Shown here in pieces: positions 13,270 to 27,300 of a stretch of DNA of 64,000 nt. Position numbers and translations under genes: made by a program. Under the pieces are notes generated by a model that saw only the letters and a program-made list of their open reading frames with translations, was not told where the DNA came from and did not search any database. Every line of letters begins with the position of its first letter. Position 1 is the stretch's first letter. This DNA comes from Zygnema cylindricum. Taxonomy: Eukaryota > Streptophyta > Zygnematophyceae > Zygnematales > Zygnemataceae. The DNA lies in the NCBI GenBank assembly GCA_037447655.1, contig JBBHKE010001539.1, positions 283,224 to 347,223 on the forward strand, given 5' to 3'.

Positions 13270-14032
13270 TTGCAAAGTTAAGGAGAGATGGAAAGAAGGA
13301 GAGAGGGAGAAAAAGAGAGAGCGATGAAAGGAGAGATGGCGCGACGGTGAGGTGGCGAAAATGTAAGAGAAGGTCGAGAGGGCGAAATGACAAAAAGGGC
13401 GAAACGGGTAGAGCGATTGAGGGATAGAGAGCAAAAGGCGAAGAGAGGGGGGGGAGATGATAGGGAAGGGGACAATGGAAGGGAGGGAGGAGGACAAAAG
13501 GGGAGGGGGTAAGATAGAGCGATTGAAGGAGAGAGAGGGAGAGATAAAGAGGAAGAGAGAGGGAGAGAGAGATAGAGAAGAAGAGAGATGGTAGGGAAGT
13601 ATAGAGTAAGTGAAAAAGAGGAGTAAGGGGGAAAGAGAGAGGGGAAACATGGAGAGTGGTAGGCGGGGAGGGAAAAGGGGGAGCCAAAGGGGAACGAAGG
13701 GGTAGAAGGAGAGGGAGAGGGAGAGGGAGAGAGAAAGGGATAAGTCATGATAGACGGAGAAGGAGAAGAATGTGGAGAGAGGAGGGGACAGAGAGGGAGA
13801 TGGAGTAGGGGAGGGGTAGATAGAGAGTGAGACAGAGATGGGTGAAAGAGGGAGAGGGGGAGAGAAGGATAAAGAAACAAGGGACAAAGAGAGGAGAGAG
13901 AGGGTGTGATTGAAAGGGAGAATAAAATGGTCAAGAGGGAGTGGACGAGGGAGAGGAAAAGGATGGCCAATGTGAGAGATGTTGAGATAAAGAGAGAGAG
14001 AGAGAAAGAGCAAGATAAGGGAGAGAGATTGA

Positions 14033-14111
<79 letters not shown>

Positions 14112-14152
14112 GGAGGGGGAGGGGGAGGGGAGGGGGGGGGGGGGGAGAATGA
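13270..14152. repeat. Purine-rich (GA/GGGA) microsatellite tract
   Basis: About 880 bp in which the plus strand is almost entirely A and G: GAGAGG and GGGAGA variants, then a short GT run (14,034-14,054), a pure (GA)n run (14,055-14,104) and a G-run at 14,136-14,145. Opposite-strand ORFs of Ser/Leu/Pro are a by-product. Confidence 0.95.
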
Positions 14153-15982
14153 AAAGTTGAGTTGTCACAGAATAAGTTGCGACGATGCATGATTTTGTCC
14201 CCTATTTTAAAGAACTTGTCTCATCGTGCGAAATCAACTCTTCCAACATTTTTGTCTGTGTGAAATTAACATTCTCGTCACCAGATTTTTCCTCAATAGG
14301 TCATTGTATGATCACGTCAAATGAACCATATCAACTTGCACTGTTAGGTGAAATCCACATTCATGGCAATATACCTAACAATTGCAATTCAACGTCGAAA
14401 CGTATCCAAAACAAAAAATTGCAAGGAGTTATTTAATCTTTCTGAATGTTGGTTTATAATAATTTTTGTTTTGTCGGTATGTGCAAGATGTGGGATGTAT
14501 TTTTGTATCACAACTTAACGCAATTAGCGATGAACCATTAGAAGTTGTTAGAATATGCCTTTCGTCAACATGAACAAACAGATGTGGTGTTTTCCCCCAA
14601 CAAAAACTATTTGAACGGAGATGGAACAGTAGGTCTACAATTTTTTGAGGGGTAAAATAGTTTACACATATTGGGTTTCCGTTTTGGAAGACATTTTTAT
14701 ATTTTAAAAACCTTTACGAAAAGATGGATTTGGAAAGTCGTTCATCATCACGGAAGGACAATCGCCTTGATTGAATCTTTTATTTTCTTTATTCAATGGT
14801 TGGAAAATTCTTGATAAATTTGTTGCTTAGTGGGCGTTAGACTTAGTTTTATTTGACATTCCAAGTATCTACATGTCATATGCCACATGCATTACATGGG
14901 TAGTCAGTACGTCGATTTTAGCGATCGTTTCATGTCACAAACACTCACACCTTCGTTTCTTCATTGCGTGGTTTATCGCGTCACTAAGCTAATTGGGTTG
15001 AGTTCTCCAATATTTCACTATGAGTTGTAATATCGCCCTCGACTATTAAAATAGATGTCGTGTCATGGTTCAACCACATAGAAACCACTTTTGATGAGGA
15101 ATTGATTACTTCAAACCATTGGACACCACCCAAGGTTCAAGGCTATGCCCCTCCGATGATATATGACCAGGATCCATTTGCATGAGACTCGACAACATCA
15201 ACCTGTATTCCTAAGGTTTTCAAGACTCATTTAACAAACAAATTGTACCCCAGGCACTTTAGTTCGGTACAATAACTTTGAAGGTCACTTAAAAACACGA
15301 GGATCTGCGCTAGAAAACAAAGTAAGTTCACCAAGTTACAAATACATGGGGCCGTACCCTTATTTCACTTGCCAAGAGATATTGGGCTAAGCCAATGGTG
15401 TTACACAAGGGAAATGTCATTAACATTCAGGTTAAGGCCACAGCAAGGCGAGCGTACGTAACTTCGTTGATGAAATTTGTCGGTGGCTGGACCGGCCAAC
15501 TGGAGGCCAGCTGTGTTGGTTCATAAAAGTTTAAAACTTTAAATGTTATAAAAAATGACATCCGTCGAATGAAAAGCCACAACGAATGCAGAATCCGCGG
15601 TCTAAAAAAGAGCTAAAGATCTCAATGATTTGTAGCTTTCCTCGAACACTCAAATGGCCCCTCTCGTACAATTGTGAGTACAAAACTACAAACTGTTTTT
15701 CTTGGATTGTACGGTCTATATAGCTTCGCGTGTACGGATTGAATCGGCTCATCCGTTTGTCATTCGTACGTCACATCCGAAACCCAAACGCCTTCGACGA
15801 TGTTTTTTGGTTGACGTCATCCATCGTCACCTGCTATTTGTCATTATTCCCGTTACTACGCTAACATTTTTGCCACGGAATTTGCCAAAGACTTAAGTAT
15901 GAGTAGGGTCAATTTATCAATTCCTTATTTCATGACAAGTTACTTGCAGGTTGGGTAGTTACACGGTGGATTGCTACAGTAT

Positions 15983-16169
15983 TACGGCGCCAATCGTTAT
16001 TAGCGTTAAGGATTTCTTAGTGTCAATACGAAATTAGAATTAATAATTATATTTAATGCAAAGGGATGTGGCAGATTGTACTCACGTCTTTAACAATATT
16101 TTGCGATTTTTGGCCATAAAATTGGCGAATGAATTAGTAATACAAACTCTAATAACGATGAACTGTGTA
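15983..16169. mobile_element. Degenerate TA-CACCG-type TIR element
   Basis: The left end reads TACGGCGCCAATCGTTATTAG. The right end, reverse complemented, reads TACACAGTTCATCGTTATTAG, so the termini are imperfect inverted repeats similar to those of elements E, F, H and I in the right half of the window. Length about 187 bp. No coding capacity. Confidence 0.5.
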
Positions 16170-17416
16170 GCGTTAAGAAATAAATAGTACGACAGGTTTA
16201 TCAGTGTTAATGGCTGTTTCCAAAATGCAAGGACTGTTTTGAACGGCAACTATTTAACGCCATTTTGCATTCAAAGGGCAAAATAAAAACCGTACAAGAA
16301 TAGTGCCATTAACTAAAGTGTTCGTTGCCATGGCTGTAGAGGAAGTAACTTAATATCCTTTGCAGAATAAGGGCTACATAAAAATCACGACTTGCAAAGT
16401 TTCTAAATATGGAGTTATTGACAACTTACCTAAAGAAGGTGATTGACACAAAGGAATTTGGTTCCAAAAATCCTCACTCGAACAGACGCGATTGGCCCTC
16501 AAGCAATTGTCAGTGGTCTACCTTTTAATTATACACATATTACAGCTTTCAGAAAATGGAGATATTCACAATTAGGATGCCTTATTCCATATTACTTTAA
16601 AAGTGTATAGTACTGAGAGCTCGAGAATACGATATACAAGAACATTCAGTTGAAACATTTTCCATAACTAACAAGTTCCATGCCTTAAAAAAATGTGATT
16701 CCAGGGCATGATTTGTCCAGTTAATTTCAGTTTCCACTACTACTGAAGACCCAGTACTGAAAACCATAAGTTTTACAAGCGTTAACAGTTGAAATGGTAT
16801 ATATTGTTACCACTGTACAATATATGTACTATATGGGTGTTTTATGGTACACGTAATGTACGGTGGAACAATATGTAAGGTCTGCAATTATTTTTGTACA
16901 CTAAAACTATTCTTAAAACCATAAAAAAAAACTCAATAAGAGACGAATAATAACATTTACATAAAAGAAAAAAAAGTTCAAATAGTAACATCGGAAGTAA
17001 ATAAAACACATTCATGAAACATCATGTCAAGGACTATCTCCAAATTTGACAAAGGGAAAAAATCAGCTTACAAGATAGACATTTATACCCGATACAAGAA
17101 ACGAAAACAAAATTCAACAAAAATTTTTAAGTTTCGTCAGGAAGATCTTCAAACCAAGATGTCTCCTTTACAAATCTTTCACTTCTCTACCCACGATATA
17201 AATAAAACCCAAGTTCCTATTTCGCACTCATGTAGGAAAACAAAAACCCTAAAATCTAAAAACAAAAAAAATATTCTTTTCTCATACTCCCCATTTTTCA
17301 GAACGGGTTTCTAAGTAACATTTCCTTTCGGTGCACTCTAAATGCGCACATCTCACACCTTGCCATTTTCTCTCCTTGTCATTAAGGAAACAGACGAAAC
17401 TAAAAAGACAAAAAAC

Positions 17417-20400
17417 TTAAAGATCATCGGGAGAGTAAGGGATGGGAGAAGACGGGGGCCTGAGGTCAGGAAATTGGGTATAAGGACTGAGAGGCCTATT
17501 GGCATATGGGAGATCAGTGGAGGAATTTTCCACAGGTTTAGGAGTAGTAGAAGATACCTCCGATTTAGGTTCCCAAGGCCACCGAAATACCTTAGGGGGA
17601 GGAGGAGGAGAGCCCTCCTCGGTCTCCTCGTCCTTCGTGGTAGAAAGAGGGGCGACCCATTTGGGACGTTGGTCTTTTGTCTTTTCTACAGTTGCTGCTG
17701 GAGGAGAAGGGGGAGAGGGAGAGGGAGGAGGAGGTACGTCTTTTACCACTTCTTCCACTTTGGCGACTGGAAAAGGAGGCAACGGTGTTGGAGAACTCGG
17801 GGGTTTCAAGTCAGGGTACCTGTCACGAGAGAAAAAGCCGAAAAAAAAAAGCCATGTATGAGGATTGATCATCGTTGGTAACAAATGGATTTCATATGAC
17901 TCGTTCAGAAATACTATCTTTCTCTCAGATTTCAAATTCGATTGGCGACTGCTAAAGGATCCTCCTATCCATACCCGTATCCAAATCAAATTCATCCAAC
18001 TCACATTCATTCACGATCTCGATCTGATTCATCATTTGCATACGAAACTCAAACAGGCAGCTTCCCCAATTTGTCTTTTTTATCTTGTTTTTTTTGTTTG
18101 TGTGTTTGTTTGTCTCTTTTTTCCAAACTGACCACGGACATTACCTCGTGTACGGTGACAAAGGGGTAGGGCTTGGTGGGAAGTCCGTGGAGCTTGGTTT
18201 AACCTCAGGTTCGGTTGAGGTCACAGCCTCGACAGTAGGTTCGGTGGAGACTGAACCAGGAGCTTTTGGGATCGGAGAGGTAGGAGGTTTCAGATCCTCA
18301 TATCTGCAAATTCCACAAATTTATGCGCGCCTATTATAGAAGTAAAACCAATTTTATGGAGACCTCGAAAAAGATAACAAATGACCTACATACTTTTCCA
18401 TTTCAATTGTCATATTTGTCCTGGACAATATGATAGACAAATAGAATATCTACACAGTGACCAATGTATCAACTTTTGAAGTGAAAGAGCTTTCCTGAAA
18501 AAGCTTAAATCTACTTCAATAAATTTAAGTGCTTCATTCCAGAATCGCCAATTCTAGATTAGTTTTGGTATTAATCAACATACTCCAGGTCAACCTCTGT
18601 ACTCAATCGCACAACTCTAGGACAAATTTTCTCCGACTCTGGATCAAATTAGACAGCTCCAGGCCACTTCCTCACAGAAATTCACAATCGTCAAAACGTA
18701 AAACGAAAAACCCACAATTCATGACTATGTTATGATGAGACCACAAACAGGCATAGGGAATTGGTCAAGAATACACATATAAGTACATATAAACAACAGA
18801 AATACTAAAAAAATAGTTCCAACAAACATTTTGTGGTGGCCTGAACCAACAGATATATTCACAAAAAATACTAAAAATAGTGGCTGAAAACATTCTGTGG
18901 TGGCCAGAAAGAAAATTACCTGGTATATGGCGATAAAGGGGTGGGACTTGGTGGGAAATCAGTGGAGCTCGCTTTGACCTCAGGTTCAGCAGTCTTGGCG
19001 GAGACAGTGACAGGAGGATTAGGAGTCGGAGAAGCTGGAGGCTTCAAATCATCGTACCTGAAAATTTGCCCAAGATTCTTAGGCAGTTACAAATAACAAG
19101 GGTTTACCTGACAAAACGATTACTAAAAAGTCATCATTCCAGTATGATTTTAACAACCCCAGCAAATTCTCAGTAGGAAAGCTGCTACTTTTAGGTACAT
19201 GCAACTAGGCAGAATATATGAAAAGTTATTGCAACTGATCGCTTGTTCTCGACAGAATAAAAATTACAATACCTCAAGAGAAGACAACGTAACTGGGTGA
19301 TATCAAACCCTTCCCTAACAACAAGCCAAAAAAAAAGCATGATACTAATCTGTAAAAACCCGAGCAACTTCTAGTCTATCAGAGTAACGTTTGACCAGTT
19401 TCAGGCTCAAAACTGGAACATAAGCTAGATTAATTCCAATCGTCATGGAACCTACATGTGCATTGAAATTTTGTGAAAGCCAAAGGGAATAAAGAGAACC
19501 AGTATACAAACCTGAGACAGAATAATTCAGATAAACTGAGAGCAACAAGGTATTATCCTAGCTCATGTCTCTCAACTTTCAGTGACTGATAACATTTTTC
19601 TACTGTCCATTGCAATTTACTACATTGTTCAATACAATCACTCTCGGTTATATTATTTGCAGTGTTGTATTATTAGTATTGTTTGGAGGAAAACAAGGAG
19701 ACACTCAAATTTCACATCAGGCACTCCTCATACTAAGACTCCACTTGAAAAACCGCCCAATATACATTATTCCTGTTGCGTCTGACAATAGACACATTAT
19801 ACTAAAAACATGCTATAAGAGGTGCTAAAAAACCAGCAATGAAATGACGATCTATTTGCTGATGGGACTCTGAGAGTACCTTGTGTAAGGTGACAGAGGA
19901 GTAGGACTGGGAGGGAAGTCTGTAGAACTTGGTTTAGACTCAGCTGTTGTTTCAGCCTTCTGCCATGGCCAGCGGAATCCTCCAGTTTTTGGCTTTTCGG
20001 TAGTTTCCACAGGAGTCTCCTTAGGTTCCACAACAGGGGCCTCCACAGCAGCCACAGGGACTGGACCAGGAGGCTTTGGCGTCGGAGAAGTAGGTGGCTT
20101 GAGATCCTCATACCTACATATTACACATATAGAGGACAAACAGGATTGCGATACATGAGCTTGAATTGCTTCTATCTTATTTTAAGCTTGGAAAGAAATT
20201 GATTCCAAAAGGCTCTCTTTCTGAAACTCAGTCAACGTGTGGAAAATCAGAACTTGAACAGTCTAAGAATTATCATCCGCTTTTTTGAATAGTGGTTTAA
20301 TTCAAATTGAAAGAAACAATTTGATGTTAACCACGTTATTTCAAACAGTTTCTTTTGAAGATTTCAAATTCACACTGTACAGAGCTTGACTTTGAACCAC

Positions 20401-21350
20401 GATTCCTTACAGCTTCCAGAAAAGTATGAATTTGCCTATATCATAAATCTCTTCAGTTGAAAAAACAACCGAGAGTGTTGCAAAACCAACTGAGGAAAAG
20501 GAGAGGCTGACTACCCGACAGTGGGCAAGAGAATCAAACCCGAAAACCGAATTAGATGACATTCTGACTAAGCTTACATAAACAAAGAGCTTAAAACATA
20601 CAGCAGACAACAAGAAGACTAAACGCATGAAACCCGCAAGCATGAAGTGTGGAAGATGAGGACATAATGAATGTTTATACTTCAAATACTTCAAAATTTA
20701 AATCTGGTTTGAAAACATACTACATGTCCATCTTTCACATGCAAGCTAAGGCCTCGGATAACACCTTCGATTACAATACCAGAAGGACAATAGAAAACAA
20801 AAAAAAACCTACCTGGTGTAGGGTGACAAAGGAGTGGGACTAGGAGGAAAATCCGTCGAACTAGATACAGCCTTGGGGGATTCAGCTTCAGCAACTGGCT
20901 CAGCAGAATCGGTTATAGCTGGAGGACCAGGAGGACTTGGTGTAGGGGAAGTTGGTGGCTTCAAGTCCTCATATCTGCACGAGATACAAACTGAAATTAA
21001 GAGGGGAAAGGAGGAGGCGACAGGCCCAAAACAAAAAAAGTCGGAAATAGGCATTTAAAGGGCTGTCAGAGTTGCTCAAGTTTTATAGATTTTTGTTAAG
21101 ACGGAAATCAACATGACTCACGCAGATTTTCTGCAATAGCAATAGAAGAGGAAATGCTCGCCAACTACAAGGAGGAGAATAAAATCCTAAAATACAATGA
21201 CAAGGAGGCATCATCTTACTGCAAGCAGACAAACCACCTTTGGAAATATGAATACAAACAGAGTAACAAACTTCATACACTGACACCATTTTCCCAGCAG
21301 AGAAAACTTGCCTAGTATATGGAGAAAGTGGGGTTGGGCTCGGTGGAAAG
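17417..21350 (-). repeat. TIC62: Exon-encoded FNR-binding repeat array of TIC62
   Basis: The Ser/Pro-rich motif SSTDFPPSPTPLSPYTR|YEDLKPPTSPTP occurs across junctions of exons 11/12, 12/13, 13/14, 14/15 and 15/16, always cut after the AG of the Arg codon (phase 2). A sixth, degenerate motif (NRPLSPYTQFPDLRPPSSPIP) is uninterrupted at the very C-terminus. Exons 12-15 are 162, 234, 138 and 159 nt, all multiples of three. The spacer FRWPW is present in both exon 13 and exon 16. Each exon carries the back half of one motif and the front half of the next, so splicing assembles every binding site. Confidence 0.9.
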
Positions 21351-24300
21351 TCAGTCGATGACGATGCAGTAACAGGTGCCTCTGTCGCCTCACTAGTTTT
21401 CTGGGAAGATGCATCTGCGGCAAGAGCAGAAGCAATTGCCTGCTCTGCAAGTCTTTCCTTAGATGCTTTTGCATCTTGTTCCTGTTTTGCTTTCTGTGCC
21501 GCGCTACGAGCTTTTCTCTCATCTTCAATTGCCTGTTTATCTGCAGCTTTTGCAGCAGCCTTAGCCTCCTTTTCCTCCTCTGCTCTCCTCTTCTCCTCTT
21601 CTTTTCTGAACTTTTTGTCAGCTTCAGCTTTCACTATTGCTTCCTCAGCCTCTACTTTTGCTTTCTCCTCCGCTTCTGCTTTAGCTTTGGCCTCTGCCTG
21701 TGCCTTAATTTCCTCCTCTGCTTTCGCTTTCTCCTTCTCCTCAGCCTCTAGCTTCGCCTTAACAGCTGCTGCTTCTGCTTCGACTCGTTCAGCTTCGGCC
21801 GTTTCCTCGGCTTCCTTTTGTGCTTTTGCTTCAGCTTGCTTTGCAAGTTTCTCTCTCACTTTTTTCTCTGCAGCTGCTCTTGCGTCAGCAACTGAGGGAG
21901 CAGGAGAACTTTTTGGTTTCTCTGGCTCCTGAGTTATCTCAACTTCCTGCTTTATGTCCTCTACAACAGCTTGTTCTGCAACTTTCGCTACTTCTGCAGC
22001 TCTATTCCAGGGAGTTAGACCACCAAAAAGTTGCGACTTACTAGCAGAAAGACCACTTGTGACTTTCTTAGGAACTACTTCTGCACTCTCCAGAAATGTA
22101 GATCGTGCCTTAGAAATTACTGCGTCTTTCTCCTTAGTACTCAGACTGCACAGAGAGAAGCGTTTACATAAACGTTAAAACATTTTTATACTTTTGTGCC
22201 TCAACAAGTACTCCATCTTGGAACATTTGATTTTTTACATACTACTACACAGTGGGGAATCTGGAGGATCAAAGCTTCAGCTGCAATAGATAGCCAGTTT
22301 CAAAGGATACACTACACCGCAAATCGTAATTAGAGTTATGTACGCTAATTCCGTTACCCCAAATTTTGACTATATCACCATAAATAGAGTATATTATTCT
22401 AAATTATTCTTTACATTATTTCAGGTACTTTTTGAATGAGCGTTAATAACTCTAATACAGTGCCGTTTTAAATAGTGTGGCGTACGGTCGGTGTCTGACT
22501 GTGCAAAATTGTACTTTATTAAGTAAACAAGTACAAATAATGATTTAATACAGGCCGTTATCATGTAACTGCGTTTAAACAAACCGCGTAGTGCAAACGT
22601 CATAATGACGTGAAAGTGTACGTTTTGTCAGATTCTGTACGTGTACCTAATTTACAGTAGATATATTCAGCGCCCAGATTTACGCCCAAATTAGAGTAAA
22701 CATTTTTTTTGATAAGGGTTGATTACCCAAAATAGAGTTAATAACTCTAATTTTTTTTTTTCGTTTTTTTACTCTAATTACGATTCGAGGTGTAGCTGTT
22801 TAGTTTTGAAACATGTGAGAGAAACCAGCTGTCTACCAAGCCATAAGGAGTCCAAAATGAGTCCATGCAATTGCACAGCAAACAACATTGGTTGGAAACT
22901 AAAAAACAGTGATTCAAATACACGAGTAAAGTAGGTAACAGTAAACTCAATGCGTTTTAGGCCATGAAACTGTTAAAATGCTTGCGACATGATGATCCAC
23001 GTCACAACATGAACTTTTCCCCAAAAATGGAAGTTGCAACAAATAGACGGGAAGTTTTAAAGCTGTCCCATGAGGGAAACGAATGCAAGAAATCTGAACC
23101 AATCTAACAGCCCCCTATTAAGGAGTTCACAATGAGCATGAATACATAATATTCTGACCACCCTCGTTTCCTTTCCTTTTGTATTTAACTTAAGGATTTG
23201 GAGGGAGGGGAGGGAGAGAGTGAGGGAGGGGAGGGAGAGAGGGAGGGTGGGAGGGGGGGAGGGGGGGAGCGAGGGAAGGAGCGGAGGGAGAGAGAGAGAG
23301 AGAGAGGTGTGTACATTTTCCCCTGCTTGGCTGCAACAAGTACCGCTTCTTGTAATGCCCTCAATTCTTGTGCAGTTTGAGCGGCAGCAACAGCTTTTGC
23401 TTTAAGCTCGGCCTTTCTTTTTTCCAATTGAGCTTTTTCTGAAGATTTTTCTTCCGCTTCCAGCAAAGCCGTTTTTTGCTTCTCCTTTGCGGCAGCTAAC
23501 TCTTTGGAGAGCTTTGCTCGTATTTCTGCTTGTTTTTCCTCTTGCCTCTGTTGTTCCAAAGCCGCCCTTTGCTGTTCAGAAAAAAAAAAAATCTCTCCCA
23601 AAAATTAGTGGTTGCAAACAATCATTATGTAAGTTTACAAATCCAAAGCCTGGAATCAGGTTGACTTAAATATTGCAAGTGTCAAAGCAAAAAAATACAT
23701 GAATAATATAATAAGTTGGTTCTGTCTTTACTTCGTCTTGTCGTTGCATCTCCAGGGCTTCTTGCTCAGCTTCCTCTTCAGCAGCTTTCTCTGCCTTTTT
23801 CCTAAGGATCTCCAAACGCTCAGCTTGTTTAAGTCCTACTACAGGAAGTTCCTCCAACATCTCTTCAATGGTGCGAAGTGGGGCTGTTGTTTCAGCAACA
23901 GCTTCGACCACCTTGTTTTCAGCAATATCCGGATTTGCCAGTATACTTCCAATCAACTCCGCAATCTAGAACAAAACCAGACGATCATAAGTCAGATTGT
24001 ACAATATCGGACGTGAATCAGGAATATACAAACAAAAAATTTCACAGACCAAGGAGCAAGTTTCTGAAACAAGATCTCAATTATTACTTTGACTTAATAT
24101 ACTTGAGAGAATCTGTCTTCTGAATTGATATTTAATATCTCCTGCAGCAAAGGGAATAGACTGCAAGAATTAAATTTGACCTACCAGGTAATTTCTAGTT
24201 CTATTTTCTATTTGGTCTAGATGCAGTCTATAAATTTGCAAGTACCCAGTCATTTGAGATTAATTTTCTTAAATACTTTGAGACCTGATCTACCTTCATA

Positions 24301-27300
24301 ATTCAAATTTGACCTGAACACTGAGTTGAGATCGGACATATCTGCAGATTTGATATTTGATATTCCTGCAAAATTGGCAACTGATTAACAAGATAAAAAT
24401 AATAACAAAATTTAGTTTTGAACTATGACAGATATGAGACTTGATCTACCCGGCTTACTACCCTGAAGACTAAAAAAGGCCTAAACAATGAGTAGGATAC
24501 CGTATTTACAAGCAACTATTAGATTTGAACTACCTGCAAATTTGAGACTTGGCCTCCCGTAAGGGAATTAGCCGGGGCTAATCGCAGGTTGTGCGTCAGT
24601 TTGTAATCATCCTTAGGACGCTCCATTCCACCGGGACGAACAATCTGAGAATTGATTCCAAAAAAAATAAAAAATCCACAATCTGGTCAGTGGCAGATAT
24701 CAGTTGCCAACAGGCAATTTCAAAGACTCCTTTCTTTCAAAAAACAATCCAGAAAAGAGGAACATAATAATGTTGAAGGGCTAAAATTGATGGAACCATT
24801 ACACATCTTCAAAATGGTTTCACAAAACAAGTCCGGTTTGATGAGCAGCACCACACATTTCAGGAGTTACCGTTACATATCATATAAAAAAAGAACAATA
24901 GAGAGAAATAAATTTTCACCAAAAAAACGACAGAACCCATAAAACTAAAAAAACAACTGACATTCATAAAAGTCAGTAGATAGTGGAAGAAGGACGTCTT
25001 GTGAAAAAAACATGGGAATGCTTGAGGACTGAATATTTGAGGACTGTAGCTTCCTCATCAACAGGGAAGTATTCCACATGCTCAGCCCAAATTTCCTGTA
25101 TACGACTTACTTAGTTCCCTCATGACACGTTTGTGAACTTAATTGGCTCCCTTCCTCCTTCTCAGTTTACAGTCTGTAACTGAGCTACAATAATTTAATC
25201 TGCAATATCTAATTGTTGTTCAGATTATTGACAATCACCCTTTGAAATTCACACAAACTGAATTTTCAGGAACAAATCAACAAGCATAACAGGAAGACCA
25301 AACAAATGACATAAAAGATTTATCTCTTTGTGAAAACAACAAGAAAAATACATGAATGATACAAATGACACAACATCACAAGTGTTTGTGACCTGCTACC
25401 TTGGGGGCGACTGTGTGAGAACTTAAAAAGAATAATTCTGGACAAACGACACCCTGATGAATAAAAAGTTCGGTGATATTGGCACAAAAACCAAACTTGT
25501 TTTGGATGGTCACCAGTTTATTAAGAAATCTAATATGTCAGAATACGAATACACCATTCTGGTCAGAGACGGGCAGAATAATCAATAATTTTCTAAGCAC
25601 TTTGCTACAAAAAAGTCTCACGATGCTCAAGAAATAAAAAAAAAGATAAGAGAACAAGGCAACAAGGCATCGCTAAGGTACCACTAAGTTCAGCAGATGA
25701 CCCCAAACCTTCTTTTAACAACCTTATTCAAGAGACTTTTGAAGGGCATGTGAAGAGTGATTTTTTCTGACAAGAATAGATGCAAGACAAAAGAAACAAG
25801 TCAACACCGCAATATCATTGAACAGAAACCAAAGGATAAAGATAAACGCCACAGAAAATGGATAGCGACGTATGCGGAGACAATGCTGGGACCTGTACCT
25901 AGAAATTCTTACATGCTGATTTATATTATAAAAAAGTTTGAATCATTATAATGAATGCTAAAACGATGACAGCGAAATCAGTTTGCATGCCATTCCAGCG
26001 CAATCCTCACAACGCCACATAGGAAACATTCAGAAGTCGACGATATGACATCAAGTTTCAGACGAAGGCCAAGCGCAGTTCTGAAAAAAAAAATCACTTC
26101 CTTCGAATTGTAACTCGCACTTCACTGTCATGAATGTTGCCGTTATCTCAAGAAGTTCAGGAAATCACCGTGTTTACAGAACGATGAAACAAACAAGACA
26201 CTATCGTAATCCTCGAGATAAGAGGCTCCTTGAGGAGGTCCCCAAACAAGGGGGTAAACTTTGGAAGAGTAAAAAGTACAGCCGCTTTCACCACACACCA
26301 AATTGTAAAGCTGCCGCAATTTATTTCTATACTAAAAAGACATGTGTTTCAGAATACAAAAGGGTAAGCGAGAATACCGTGAATGCGATCCCACTGTCTT
26401 GAAGCTCCTTTTCCGCTTGTGCCTTCCAGATTAGAACTCCCCAAAATAGACTGTCAAATACCATACCAGAACCAAGGGTAGTAATCAGTTAAGAGGAGAA
26501 GATGCACTGCACAATTGCACATAACTGCCAAACAATTACGGAAAACAGTCCAAAAAGCATGCAATAGCACATAGTTATACATCATAACCTTAAGATAACA
26601 TCTATCCCTAACAAAAACTCATGTCAAAGAATAAAAGAACTCATGTCAAAGAATAAAAAAACTCATGTCAAATACTGTGTATTCGTGGAAATGTCCCTTT
26701 CCAGTGAATACATCAACGATACATGTTCATGGATGCGGTTTGAAAACAAAATTTAAGTGACAAAATGGAATTGAGTTGCCCTTTAGTACAACACAGTAAT
26801 ATTCAAACTTACTTCAACAAAGATGCAGGGAATCCAAATTTCGTGGTACCGAGAGATGAAACGAGTACAAATTGATTGACATCCAGTTCCTTGGCTGCAA
26901 GCCCCACAATTGACATTAAAGCATCAAGAGCAAGGTCAAGTTCTTGTTGTTAATAGACCAATATCTTTAAAAAGAAACAATAACCAACATGCAGATAGAA
27001 TGCCATGTGTAGTCGTTAAAAAGACTGCCAAAAGTAAACATACATTGCAAAAGTTCCAAGTCTATAAGGAAGACATTCTGTCAACATGTTGCAACAATAA
27101 CTTCAAAGTGGATCCGGCCATATAAACGGCCCAGGATAATAACTTAGGCATTGGTCTACAGCTTGCCGTCAGGTCGTCAGTTTCAGTTTCACATTCACAG
27201 TCAGAATCGCAACTTTGCTCAACTGTTTTTTTAAATTGAAAAAGCTATACATTTTCTATATAACATAGTAACGATCAAACAGAAACTATGAAAACATGAA

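Larger units (their letters stand above)
11082..17416. other. Gene-free intergenic region
   Basis: 6.3 kb between the 5' end of the coiled-coil gene and the 3' end of TIC62. It contains the double G-box palindrome (12,327-12,350), a 0.9-kb purine tract (13,270-14,152) and a degenerate TIR element (15,983-16,169). The remaining sequence is AT-rich with no ORF showing a recognised domain. Long minus-strand ORFs over the purine tract are low-complexity artefacts. Confidence 0.65.

Noticed and set aside
13232-14190. Long minus-strand ORFs of up to 316 codons
   Set aside because: Ser/Leu/Pro low-complexity translation of the purine microsatellite; two overlapping frames look alike and neither has a domain.
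17342-17881. Arg/Gly-rich plus-strand ORFs
   Set aside because: Antisense shadow of TIC62 exon 16.
21476-21932. Plus-strand ORFs rich in Ser, Ala, Phe and Cys
   Set aside because: Antisense to the Ala/Glu/Lys-rich exon 11 of TIC62.
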